Shown: one piece after another, positions 24,378 to 32,542 of the stretch | Numbering within the stretch: the stretch's first letter is position 1 | Layout of the letters: each line of letters opens with the position of its first letter | NCBI RefSeq assembly: GCF_001984155.1 | Contig: NZ_MTQO01000049.1 | Location: 248,001-312,000, forward strand | Origin: Actinosynnema sp. ALI-1.44 | Lineage (GTDB): Bacteria; Actinomycetota; Actinomycetes; Mycobacteriales; Pseudonocardiaceae | Direction of reading: 5' to 3' | DNA: 64,000 nt | Made by a program: the position numbers and the translations under genes | The notes under the pieces: generated by a model | Told to the model about the DNA's origin: nothing | The model's input: the letters and a program-made list of their open reading frames with translations, nothing else | The model's database searches: none

Positions 24378-26864
24378 ATGAGTGACGAGATCGACTTCTC
24401 GCGATCCCGCGCCATCCTGATCGGCACCTCGCACTACGAAGACGACTGGTTTCCTTCGCTGCCCGCGGCCGGGAACAGCCTCGAGTCGATGCGCGATCTG
24501 CTGGTGGCACGGGACCTGTGCGAGTGGCCGCCCGACCGGCTCACAGTGATGGAGAACCCGTCGGATTTCAGGCACCTGGCGCTGGAGTTGCGCAACCAAG
24601 CCCGGGAGACCGAAGATGTTCTCCTGTTCTACTTCGTCGGGCACGGAGTGCTTCTGCCCCGTGGTGAACTGTGCCTCGTCATGTCCGACACCCTCGGTTC
24701 CGACCCCGACCTCACCGGACTGGAGTACGACCGCGTCCGCGGACTGCTGCTCGACAGTCCCGCCCGTACGAAGATCGTGATACTGGACTGCTGCTACTCC
24801 GGTCGCGCCATCGAGGCACTGTCGGGCGACGACGTGGCAGGCCTGACGGAGACGCAAGGGATATACACGCTGACAGCGAGCCATCGCATTGCGCACGTGG
24901 TGCCCTTGGAGCAGCAGCGGGATCACTCCACCTCGTTCACGAACGAATTCGTGAAACTCGTTCGTGACGGAATCCCGGACGCCCCAGAACGCCTGTCCTT
25001 GGGCATGCTCTACATTTCCCTGCGTCGACGCCTGCAGCAGAAGGGGCTCCCCGAACCCAACCAGCGCAACACCGGCACAGCGGACACCTTCGCCTTCAGC
25101 CGGAACGCCGCTCTGCGCAAAACCGCTCCGCGCCGCCGGTTCGACCTCATCGGCGAGCCCGTCGTCCCGACCTGGTACAAGACAGCGGTGTTCTACGAGG
25201 TGCTCGTCAGCGCCTTCTTCGACTCCGACGGAGACGGCACAGGCGACCTGCGCGGGCTTTCATCCAGGATGGACTATCTACAATGGCTCGGCGTCGACTG
25301 CCTGTGGCTGCCGCCGTTCTACGCCTCACCGCTGCGCGACGCCGGATACGACGTCAGCGACTTCCGCGCGGTGTTGCCTGCGTTCGGCACCGTCGAAGAC
25401 CTCGTCGACGTGGTGGACGCAGCCCACCGCCGCGGCATCCGGGTCGTCTGCGATCTGGTGCTCAACCACACAAGCGACGCACACCCATGGTTCCAGGCGT
25501 CCCGCGACGATCCGTCCGGCCCGTTCGGCGATTACTACGTCTGGAGCGACGACGACCGGATGTACCCCGAGGCCCGAGTCATCCACGCTGACACCGAGAC
25601 GTCGAACTGGACCTACGACCCGGCCCGCGGCCAGTTCTACTGGCATCGGTTCTTCCAGCACCAGCCCGACCTCAACTACGCCAATCCCGAGGTCCAGGAA
25701 GCCATGCTGGACACGATGCGGTTCTGGCTGGATCTGGGCGTCGACGGGTTCCGTCTTTGCGCGGTGCCGTACCTTTTCGAGCAGGAGAGCACCAACTGCG
25801 AGAACCTGCCGCGCACACACGAGTTCCTCAAGCGGTGCCGCAAGGTCGTCGACGACGAGTACGAGGATCGTGTCCTCCTCGCCGAAGCCAACCAGTGGCC
25901 GTCCGACGCCGCGGAGTACTTCGGTGACCCCGTGGTTGGCGGCGACGAGTGCCACATGGCGTTCCACTCCCCGCTGATGCCACGCATCCTCATGTCCGTC
26001 CGCCGCGAGTCCCGGTTCCCGATATCGGAGATCCTCGCCCAGACGCCCTCAGCGCCGTCCAGCAGCCAATGGGCCATCTTCCTGCGCAACCGCGACGAGC
26101 TGACCCTTGAGCAGATGACCGACGAGGAACGCGACTACATGTACGCCGAGTACGCCACAGACCCCCGGATGAAAGCCAACATCGGCATCCGCCGCCGACT
26201 GGCGCCATTGCTGGAGAACGACCGCAGCCAGCTGCAGCTGTGCACCGCGATGCTACTCAGCCTCCCTGGTTCCCCCGTCCTGTACTACGGCGACGAAATC
26301 GGTATGGGCGACAACATCTGGCTCGGTGACCGCGACGGAGTGCGCACACCGATGCAGTGGACACCCGACCGCAACGCCGGTTTCTCACACTGCGACCCCA
26401 ACCGGATCTCCATGCCAGTGATCGCCGACCCGGTGTACGGATACCAGGCGATCAACGTCGAATCACAGCTGTGCAACACGTCCTCGCTGCTGCACTGGAC
26501 CCACCGGATGATCGAAGTGCGCAAGGCGCACCCCGCCTTCGGACTCGGCTACTTCCACGAGTTGGGCTCGTCGAACGCGAGCGTCCTCGCCTATCTTCGC
26601 TATCTCCCGGCCAATCCCGAGCACGGGTTCGAAGAGGACCTCATCGTCTGTGTGCACAACCTGTCGCGCTGGCCGCAACCAGTCGAGCTGGACCTGTCGG
26701 ACTTCGTCGGCCGGATGCCCATTGAGCTGACCGGTGGGCGACGCTTCCCGAAGATCGGCGACCAGCCATACCAGCTCACCCTGCCGGGGTACGCTTTCCT
26801 CTGGTTCCAGCTCGCCGAGATCTCGACCGGCAGCCGTCCAGCTGACCACCCCGTCGGTACGTGA
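24378..26864 (+). CDS. Caspase-like protease fused to an inactive-looking trehalose synthase (GH13) module
   Basis: This 828-aa protein has two parts. Residues 10-240 are a caspase (peptidase C14-like) domain with SRAILIGTSHY, catalytic His in FYFVGHGV (H89) and Cys in VILDCCYSG (C139). Residues 265-820 align end to end with trehalose synthase (maltose glucosylmutase), including DLVLNHTSD, WTYDPARGQFYWHRFF and the C-terminal beta domain. The nucleophile motif, normally DGFRLDAVPYL, reads DGFRLCAVPYL (C461), and NHDELTLE reads NRDELTLE (R572); the acid/base Glu in LLAEANQWP (E503) and D573 remain. Loss of the nucleophile should abolish normal GH13 chemistry. The module may sense a sugar or protein and control the protease. 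It is a lone gene upstream of the polyketide cluster. Confidence 0.9.
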   Translation: MSDEIDFSRSRAILIGTSHYEDDWFPSLPAAGNSLESMRDLLVARDLCEWPPDRLTVMENPSDFRHLALELRNQARETEDVLLFYFVGHGVLLPRGELCLVMSDTLGSDPDLTGLEYDRVRGLLLDSPARTKIVILDCCYSGRAIEALSGDDVAGLTETQGIYTLTASHRIAHVVPLEQQRDHSTSFTNEFVKLVRDGIPDAPERLSLGMLYISLRRRLQQKGLPEPNQRNTGTADTFAFSRNAALRKTAPRRRFDLIGEPVVPTWYKTAVFYEVLVSAFFDSDGDGTGDLRGLSSRMDYLQWLGVDCLWLPPFYASPLRDAGYDVSDFRAVLPAFGTVEDLVDVVDAAHRRGIRVVCDLVLNHTSDAHPWFQASRDDPSGPFGDYYVWSDDDRMYPEARVIHADTETSNWTYDPARGQFYWHRFFQHQPDLNYANPEVQEAMLDTMRFWLDLGVDGFRLCAVPYLFEQESTNCENLPRTHEFLKRCRKVVDDEYEDRVLLAEANQWPSDAAEYFGDPVVGGDECHMAFHSPLMPRILMSVRRESRFPISEILAQTPSAPSSSQWAIFLRNRDELTLEQMTDEERDYMYAEYATDPRMKANIGIRRRLAPLLENDRSQLQLCTAMLLSLPGSPVLYYGDEIGMGDNIWLGDRDGVRTPMQWTPDRNAGFSHCDPNRISMPVIADPVYGYQAINVESQLCNTSSLLHWTHRMIEVRKAHPAFGLGYFHELGSSNASVLAYLRYLPANPEHGFEEDLIVCVHNLSRWPQPVELDLSDFVGRMPIELTGGRRFPKIGDQPYQLTLPGYAFLWFQLAEISTGSRPADHPVGT

Positions 26865-27057
26865 TTTTCTGTCGCCTGCCCGGTATCGGTCGGACGTCAT
26901 CGCTTGGGGTCTGGTCGGCGCTGTTCCGCGGGTCGCGGGAAGTAGTCGGCGAGACGGTGTCTTTGCCGCACACGTGGCGTAAGCACGGAAACATCCCGCT
27001 GTGAGTGCGGACATCGGTGTGCTGCGCGGTGATCCGACGCCTGATTGGATCGGGCTC

Positions 27058-27083
27058 GCCTGTTCACCGTCGCCGGAACAGGC
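27058..27083. terminator. Hairpin between the convergent caspase-TreS and SARP genes
   Basis: Perfect 8-bp arms GCCTGTTC and GAACAGGC, with a 10-nt loop, lie immediately after the SARP stop (reverse) and about 190 bp after the caspase-TreS stop. It marks the left edge of the polyketide cluster. Confidence 0.55.
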
Positions 27084-27086
27084 ACG

Positions 27087-28994
27087 CTACTGGACCACAC
27101 GCAGCCCGTGTATCGACGGCTGGTCGATGCGTTCCCGGCTGGAGCTGTCGGCCTGCGGGGGCACACGTACCTCTGGTGGGGCAAAGAGCTGCCGAGCGGT
27201 CACCCGCAGCGTGGGCAGGCACCGGTAGGTGAAATCGCCGCCGTTCTCCTCGCCGCACGGCACAATCAGGTGTGCCTCGGTCAGGTCCTCCAGCAGTGAC
27301 TCCGCGCTCCGTTCGTCGGTGCCCAGAATGGTCGACACCGTCTTGACCGAGAGGGTGGCCACGTCCACCGACGCGAAAACCCGGAAAGCCGCTTGTGCCT
27401 GCGGCGACATCGACCGGTAGGTGGCTTCTACCGGGGTGCGCAGGTTCATCGGGTCGGCTCGGCGGGTGCCGTCGCCGGAGAGTTCGTCGGCGATCAGCCG
27501 CAGGGCCCGACCGAGCCGCCAGTGTGGCCGGGCCCGCAACTTGCTGGCCACGGCTTGCAGGGCGGACGGCATGCCGTCACAGGCACGCACCAGCGCGGCC
27601 GCGGCGTCCCGGTCGGCGAGCACACGTTGCTGGCCGACCGTGCCGATCAGCAGTTGGACACCCTCCTCGACGGCCAGCGCACCCAGTTCCACCACGGTGC
27701 CCACGCCCGGATCGGACAGCCGCCGCCTGCTGCTGGCCAGCACGCCGTTGCCTTCACCGCCGGGCAGCACCATGGCCAACTGGTCGGCCGATGTCACGTC
27801 GTCCACCACGACCAGTGCACGCCGGTCAGCGGTGTGGGAACGGAACATCAGCCGCAACTCCTCCACTGAGGACGGCAGACGGCGCTCCGAAACCCCGAGC
27901 GCGCGGAGGAAGCCGGCGAGCACCGCGCCGCAGTCCACCGGCTCGCCGTTGGTCGGCAGGCGCGTGTAAAGCTGCCCGTCGGGGTACCTGGCGCGCGCCC
28001 GATACGCGGCGTGCGTACACAACGCGGACTTGCCGGAGCCAGGCGGACCAGTGACCACGACCACGGCCGGACTGCCGAGCCCCACCGGCGACAGCCCGTC
28101 AAGCACTTCCCGCATGGCGTCCTCACGCCCGATCAGCACGCCACCCTTCGGTGGCAGCTGGCAGGGTGGTTCTTGGCGTGGCTCGCCGTACACGGCCCCC
28201 ACGCCGGCGGGCAGATCCAGGCAGCGGTCCGAGGTGAGCACCGCCCGGTGCAGCCGTTGCAACTCGCCCGCAGGGTCCAGGCCCAGCTCGCGTGCGAGCA
28301 CGGTCCGCATCCGCTGGTAGGCGTACAGCGCCTCGGACCGGCGGCCGGAGCGGTACAGCGCCAGGATCAGCTTGCCCTGGAATCCCTCATGGGTGGGGTG
28401 TTCCGCGACCAGTCCGGTCAGCTCCCCCATCAACTCCTGGTGCCGGCCAAGCCGCAGGTCCGCCTCGATGCGCCGCTCCAGGGTGCACTTGCGCAGTTCG
28501 TCCAGCCGCAGCGTCTCCGCACTCAGGATGGGCCCGCAGGAGACGTCGACCAACGCCTGTCCCCGCCACAGCCCGACGGCCTTGGCCAGCGTCCTCGCCG
28601 CGTCGGCGACCTGGCCCGCTTCCAGGTCCCGGCGCCCCCGCTCTGCCAGAGCCTCGAAACAGTGCACGTCCAGCGCCTGGGGATCGATGGAGAGCATGTA
28701 GCCGCCGAACGAAGTGGACAGCGCGGGCTGCGCCTCCCATTCGCCCCCGCGGCCGGCACCGGACTTGTCCAGGTTGAGCAACTTGCGAAGCTGGTAGACG
28801 TATGTCTGCAAGGTCGTGGTCACGCTCGCCGGAGGATTGTCCTCCCAGAGTTCCTCGATGAACTTCTCGTTCCGAACGATCTTGTTCGCCTGCAATGTCA
28901 GCAATGCGAGAACTTGGCGCAATTTGGGTGCCGAGGGCGTCACATGCACGCCCTCGCGGGAAACCTCCAAGGAGCCGAGTAGTCCTACATGCAT
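27087..28994 (-). CDS. SARP-family pathway regulator with NB-ARC-like ATPase domain
   Basis: This 635-aa protein has an OmpR-type winged helix (about 1-95; PSAPKLRQVLALLTLQANKIV), then a bacterial transcriptional activation domain (about 100-250; HCFEALAERGRRDLEAGQ, LYRSGRRSEALYAYQRMR). An NB-ARC-like ATPase follows from about residue 275, with Walker A VVTGPPGSGKSALC and Walker B ALVVVDDV. It ends without TPR repeats, so it is shorter than AfsR. SARP proteins activate polyketide operons by binding direct repeats near -35. It is the last reverse gene of the cluster, about 210 bp after the DpsC-like gene, and has its own upstream region. Confidence 0.9.
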   Translation of the reverse strand: MHVGLLGSLEVSREGVHVTPSAPKLRQVLALLTLQANKIVRNEKFIEELWEDNPPASVTTTLQTYVYQLRKLLNLDKSGAGRGGEWEAQPALSTSFGGYMLSIDPQALDVHCFEALAERGRRDLEAGQVADAARTLAKAVGLWRGQALVDVSCGPILSAETLRLDELRKCTLERRIEADLRLGRHQELMGELTGLVAEHPTHEGFQGKLILALYRSGRRSEALYAYQRMRTVLARELGLDPAGELQRLHRAVLTSDRCLDLPAGVGAVYGEPRQEPPCQLPPKGGVLIGREDAMREVLDGLSPVGLGSPAVVVVTGPPGSGKSALCTHAAYRARARYPDGQLYTRLPTNGEPVDCGAVLAGFLRALGVSERRLPSSVEELRLMFRSHTADRRALVVVDDVTSADQLAMVLPGGEGNGVLASSRRRLSDPGVGTVVELGALAVEEGVQLLIGTVGQQRVLADRDAAAALVRACDGMPSALQAVASKLRARPHWRLGRALRLIADELSGDGTRRADPMNLRTPVEATYRSMSPQAQAAFRVFASVDVATLSVKTVSTILGTDERSAESLLEDLTEAHLIVPCGEENGGDFTYRCLPTLRVTARQLFAPPEVRVPPQADSSSRERIDQPSIHGLRVVQ

Positions 28995-29092
28995 GACAAA
29001 ACCCTCTCTTTTCGCGGCTCACCTGAGGACGATTCGATCGGGACCGGTTTGTGATCGGCCAATTCCCGCGCGCCGATGCTAACGGCGGTACA

Positions 29093-29118
29093 TCGACGCT
29101 CGGTATATCGAGCGTTGA
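29093..29118. promoter_or_regulatory. Inverted repeat upstream of the SARP gene
   Basis: Core arms ACGCTCG and CGAGCGT flank GTATAT, and outer bases extend the dyad to about 10 bp per side with one mismatch. It lies about 100 bp upstream of the SARP ATG, in the 212-bp gap after the starter-unit genes. It may be an operator for the regulator gene or a terminator of the preceding operon. Confidence 0.5.
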
Positions 29119-29206
29119 CCGAGGATTGAGTTGACCGGAAAATTCCCGTGGCGTACTGCGGAAATCCGCGGTCCGCCCGCGATCGCGAACATGGGCACCA
29201 CCGAAC

Positions 29207-30277
29207 TCAGCCGGCCCGGTGGAGCCGGCGGTCGATCTCGATGATCGCACAGGACCAGGTGAAGCCCGCGCCGACCGCCATAAGCAGACATCGCTGTCCA
29301 GGGATGACCGCGCCCGACCGCACCAGGTGGTCGACGCTGGCGATGGGGTCACCGGCGCCGAGGTGCCCGACGGTCCGGTTCCACGACCACGTCGTCCGAT
29401 CCAGGCCGATATCCAGGTGGCGCAGGTAGTTGGACTGCAGCCGACGCCTGCCGAAGTGCGGCAGCACGAACCAGTCGATCTCGGTGAGCTTGGTGCCGGC
29501 GAGGTCCAGCGCCGTTCGCAACGCCTCCCGCTGGCCCTCGGTGACGCGATTCACCGTGCGCGCCATACCGATCTCGGCGACGAACGCCGCCTTGTGCGCA
29601 CCCAGGTCGACCGGCCGCGTGGTGACCCGAACACCAACGCCGTGCGCCGGGCCGGCGCGGTGCATGCCCTCCAGGTCCGGCCCGGACACCACGGCGAGAC
29701 CGAGCAGCCGGGCAAAGCCGCCGCGAGTCGACACCACCAGCGCGGTGCCGCCGTCGGCGTAGACAGTGCCGGGATCGCTGCGCCACCGGTCGAACCCGGG
29801 CAGGCAGAACCGATCCGCGGTGGTGATCAGCGCCGCGCCCGCGTCCGGCGAGGTGGCCAGATACCGCCATGCCAGGTCAAGCGCGGCCATCCCGCCGTTG
29901 GACACCTGCCGCACCTCGATCGCCGGACAGGTGTTGCCGATGGTCCGGCGCTGCACGTAACCCGCGGCCGACCACAACTCGTTGCCCTGGTGGAACAGGG
30001 CAGCGTGCAACACGAGGCGAACGTCCTCGGCGTGGCACCCGGCGGCCGTACCACCGCCCGCGGCCATCCGGAACGCCTCCCCCGCGGCGCGCACCGCCAT
30101 CTCGGCGGGTACCTCGTCGCCATCGGCGACCGTCACCGACAGCATCTCGCTGCGCCGCGCCAGTTCCGCGTCCACCAGGCCACCGCGTACCGCTTCTTCG
30201 ACCGGCATCGGCGGCGGCAGCCACGTCCCGACGCCGGCGAGGAACAACTCCCCGCGGGGTGTCACCGCGGTGCTCAC
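29207..30277 (-). CDS. KAS III-like starter-unit enzyme with Ser in place of the catalytic Cys (DpsC type)
   Basis: This 356-aa thiolase-fold protein matches KAS III, but the active-site region reads RQVSNGGMAALDLA, with Ser where KAS III has Cys. The His site is VLPHFGR, and the usual Asn region reads GHLGAGDP. The same replacements occur in DpsC of the daunorubicin pathway, which selects the propionyl starter. It overlaps the acyltransferase gene by ATGA, giving a DpsC/DpsD-like pair. It probably primes the polyketide with a non-acetate acyl group, whose identity the sequence does not tell. Confidence 0.85.
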   Translation of the reverse strand: MSTAVTPRGELFLAGVGTWLPPPMPVEEAVRGGLVDAELARRSEMLSVTVADGDEVPAEMAVRAAGEAFRMAAGGGTAAGCHAEDVRLVLHAALFHQGNELWSAAGYVQRRTIGNTCPAIEVRQVSNGGMAALDLAWRYLATSPDAGAALITTADRFCLPGFDRWRSDPGTVYADGGTALVVSTRGGFARLLGLAVVSGPDLEGMHRAGPAHGVGVRVTTRPVDLGAHKAAFVAEIGMARTVNRVTEGQREALRTALDLAGTKLTEIDWFVLPHFGRRRLQSNYLRHLDIGLDRTTWSWNRTVGHLGAGDPIASVDHLVRSGAVIPGQRCLLMAVGAGFTWSCAIIEIDRRLHRAG

Positions 30278-31272
30278 CCGGAGAGCCGATCCACCAGCCG
30301 ACGCATGGACTCGCGGTCGGCGGCCCCGCCCGACGGCCGGGCGGGCAAGGCCGCGGCGACCTGGCTGCGGCCGCCCGCGACCGAGGGATGGCGCCGGGCC
30401 ACCGTGGCCAGCCCCTGCCCGGGACCTGCCTCAACCAGAAGGTAGTCGCCGCCGGACAACAGGGCGTTCAACGCAGGCCAGAACAGCACTGGGGCGACCG
30501 GGTGGCTTGCCCAGAACCGCGGGTCACGCACCTCGTCCGCAGTCAGCGGTGCGGCGGTGTACCCCGAGTACACGGTGATCTGCGGTGCGCTCACGGTGAT
30601 CCGCGCCAGCTCTGGCACGGCCTCATGTGCCATCGCGGCCAGCATGGGGCTGTGGAACGCGGTTCCGGTCGGCACCGACCGGCACACGTACCCGTCACCC
30701 CGCAGCGCGTCGGCCACCTTCTCCAGCGGCGTTGCCGGTCCTGCCAGGATCACCTGCCGTGGGGCGTTCACGGCACCGACCACCACGTCACCGGAGAGGT
30801 AGCCGGCCACCTCCCCGGCACTGGCCGCGACAGCCAGCATGCCGCCAGGGGGCGCCTTGACCAGCCGGGTCACCCGGTCCCACATCAGCGCAACGGCACT
30901 GGGCAAGGTGAAGACACCAGCCAGCACGGCCGCGGCGATCTCGCCCACGCTGTGACCGAGCAGCGCCGCGAACCGCACACCCACTCCGCGAAGCTGCACT
31001 CCCAGCGCGTGGTCCACCGCGAACAGCAGGATCTGCGAGCGCGTGACGTGGTCGATGCCGACGTTCGGCCGCTCGCTGAGCCAGTCGGCGCGTACCGCGG
31101 CGCCGTCCGCACCGAGCGCGTCGAGCGCGTCGAACACGGCGTCCATCGCCCCGGTGAAGGCGGTGAACGCCGGCTCGTGCCCGTAGAGGCCCGCGGCCAT
31201 GCGAATGTGCTGTGCGCCCTGGCCTGGCAGCAGCAGCGCCACCGGCAGGTCACCCTCATCGGCAGTGCTCAT
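30274..31272 (-). CDS. Acyltransferase (malonyl/acyl transferase, DpsD-like)
   Basis: This 332-aa protein has the FabD/AT fold. LLPGQGAQ is at the N-terminus, the nucleophile Ser lies in GHSVGE (about residue 109), and the catalytic His is in TAFHSPML (about residue 207). It partners the KAS III-like gene in starter-unit handling, and could also load malonate onto the ACP. It lies 15 nt after the FAD monooxygenase gene. Confidence 0.88.
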   Translation of the reverse strand: MSTADEGDLPVALLLPGQGAQHIRMAAGLYGHEPAFTAFTGAMDAVFDALDALGADGAAVRADWLSERPNVGIDHVTRSQILLFAVDHALGVQLRGVGVRFAALLGHSVGEIAAAVLAGVFTLPSAVALMWDRVTRLVKAPPGGMLAVAASAGEVAGYLSGDVVVGAVNAPRQVILAGPATPLEKVADALRGDGYVCRSVPTGTAFHSPMLAAMAHEAVPELARITVSAPQITVYSGYTAAPLTADEVRDPRFWASHPVAPVLFWPALNALLSGGDYLLVEAGPGQGLATVARRHPSVAGGRSQVAAALPARPSGGAADRESMRRLVDRLSG

Positions 31273-31287
31273 CCCTTCCTCCCTTGG

Positions 31288-32523
31288 TCACCGCGGCTTA
31301 CCGGCGTCGGCGTCGGGCACCGGCACGTCCAGCTTCTTGATGGACCACTGGGCGATCCGCAACGACATCGCGACCGCCTGGCTCGCGTGGACGACCATCG
31401 CGCGGTAGTAGTCGGCCAGCGCGTCAGGCAGGTCCCGCTCACCGCGGTCCACCTCGGTGAGCACGCGGCACAGCACGCTGGCGTCGCACACCGCCGTGTT
31501 GGCTCCGACCCCACCGGAAGGCGGCATGGTGTGCACGGCGTCGCCGAGGCCGACCAGGTTGCCCTGGTCCCATGGTTGGACGGGCATGGTGGCGCGCAGT
31601 GCGACCGCGAAGGTCATGTCCGGCTGGGCGTGCCGGACAACGCCGCGCAGACCTGGATGCCAGCCAGCGGTGCGCTCCAGCACCAACTCGCACAGCCGAG
31701 TGCCGCTCATCGCGAAGAATGTCTCGTCGTCGATGCCCAGGTCGGTGCGGTGCACGTTGAACACGGACATGTAGTAGTCGTCGACGTCGTCCATCGGCAG
31801 ACCCGGCCACCACCGGGCGGCGGCCTCGTCAGGCCTGGTGCGGAAGATCATCGGCATCAAGCCGAGGTGGTACCCGTCCGAGCCGATCACGTAGCTGAAC
31901 CGGTCGCGCAGCCCGGGGGGCACGTCCGCGGCCGTCACGGCAGCGCGCGAGATCCGGGAGAAGACCGTGCGCACGCCAAGATCGCGTGGCACGTCGCCGG
32001 GCCGCAACTGGGCCCGGATGCGTGAGTTCGTGCCATCCGCGGCGACCAGCACGTCGCCCACCGCACGGGTGCCGTCGGCGAAGTACGCGACCACCTGTCC
32101 ATCGGCCCGCCGCTCGACGCGGGTGCACTGCCGTCCGAAGTGGACGGACTGATCGAGACCGGCGAGCAGCACCCGGCGCAGCGTGCCCCGGTCCACCGCG
32201 TCCACCTTCTCCGGCGCCTCACCGCGTGGGTCGGTGAATGTCGGCGCCCACTGCTCGACCAGGTTCTCGTCGTAGGCGACGAGCTGGCTGTCGTAGCGCA
32301 CATTGGCCGTGGCCACCAGCAAGTCCCGCACTCGCGGTGGCAGGCAGTCCCGCAGCGCGCGCTCCCCCTCAGGACTGATCCGCAGCCGGTAGCCCTGCGA
32401 CCGGCCGCGGGGCGAACTGTCCTGTTCGTACACCGTCACGTCCACGCCGGCCTGGCGCAACCCTTGGGCGAGGCACAGCCCACCGATGCCGCCGCCGATG
32501 ACGACGACTCGTACCCTCCCCAT
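31288..32523 (-). CDS. FAD-dependent monooxygenase (class A flavoprotein hydroxylase)
   Basis: This 411-aa protein has the Rossmann FAD motif VVVIGGGIGGLCLA at the N-terminus, a DG-type motif VAADGTNSRIRAQL (about 160) and GLGDAVHTMPPSGGVGANTAV (about 285), the GD motif contacting FAD ribityl. Such enzymes hydroxylate aromatic or polyketide intermediates with NAD(P)H and O2. The adenylate loop is of the short, salicylate-hydroxylase-like class, without the C-terminal thioredoxin-like domain of TcmG types. It is likely a post-PKS tailoring step. Confidence 0.85.
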   Translation of the reverse strand: MGRVRVVVIGGGIGGLCLAQGLRQAGVDVTVYEQDSSPRGRSQGYRLRISPEGERALRDCLPPRVRDLLVATANVRYDSQLVAYDENLVEQWAPTFTDPRGEAPEKVDAVDRGTLRRVLLAGLDQSVHFGRQCTRVERRADGQVVAYFADGTRAVGDVLVAADGTNSRIRAQLRPGDVPRDLGVRTVFSRISRAAVTAADVPPGLRDRFSYVIGSDGYHLGLMPMIFRTRPDEAAARWWPGLPMDDVDDYYMSVFNVHRTDLGIDDETFFAMSGTRLCELVLERTAGWHPGLRGVVRHAQPDMTFAVALRATMPVQPWDQGNLVGLGDAVHTMPPSGGVGANTAVCDASVLCRVLTEVDRGERDLPDALADYYRAMVVHASQAVAMSLRIAQWSIKKLDVPVPDADAGKPR

Positions 32524-32542
32524 GACGGTGTCCTTCCTCGGC

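Noticed and set aside
24378-26864. Functional trehalose synthase
   Set aside because: The catalytic nucleophile Asp is Cys and the NHD His is Arg, so ordinary activity is not expected.
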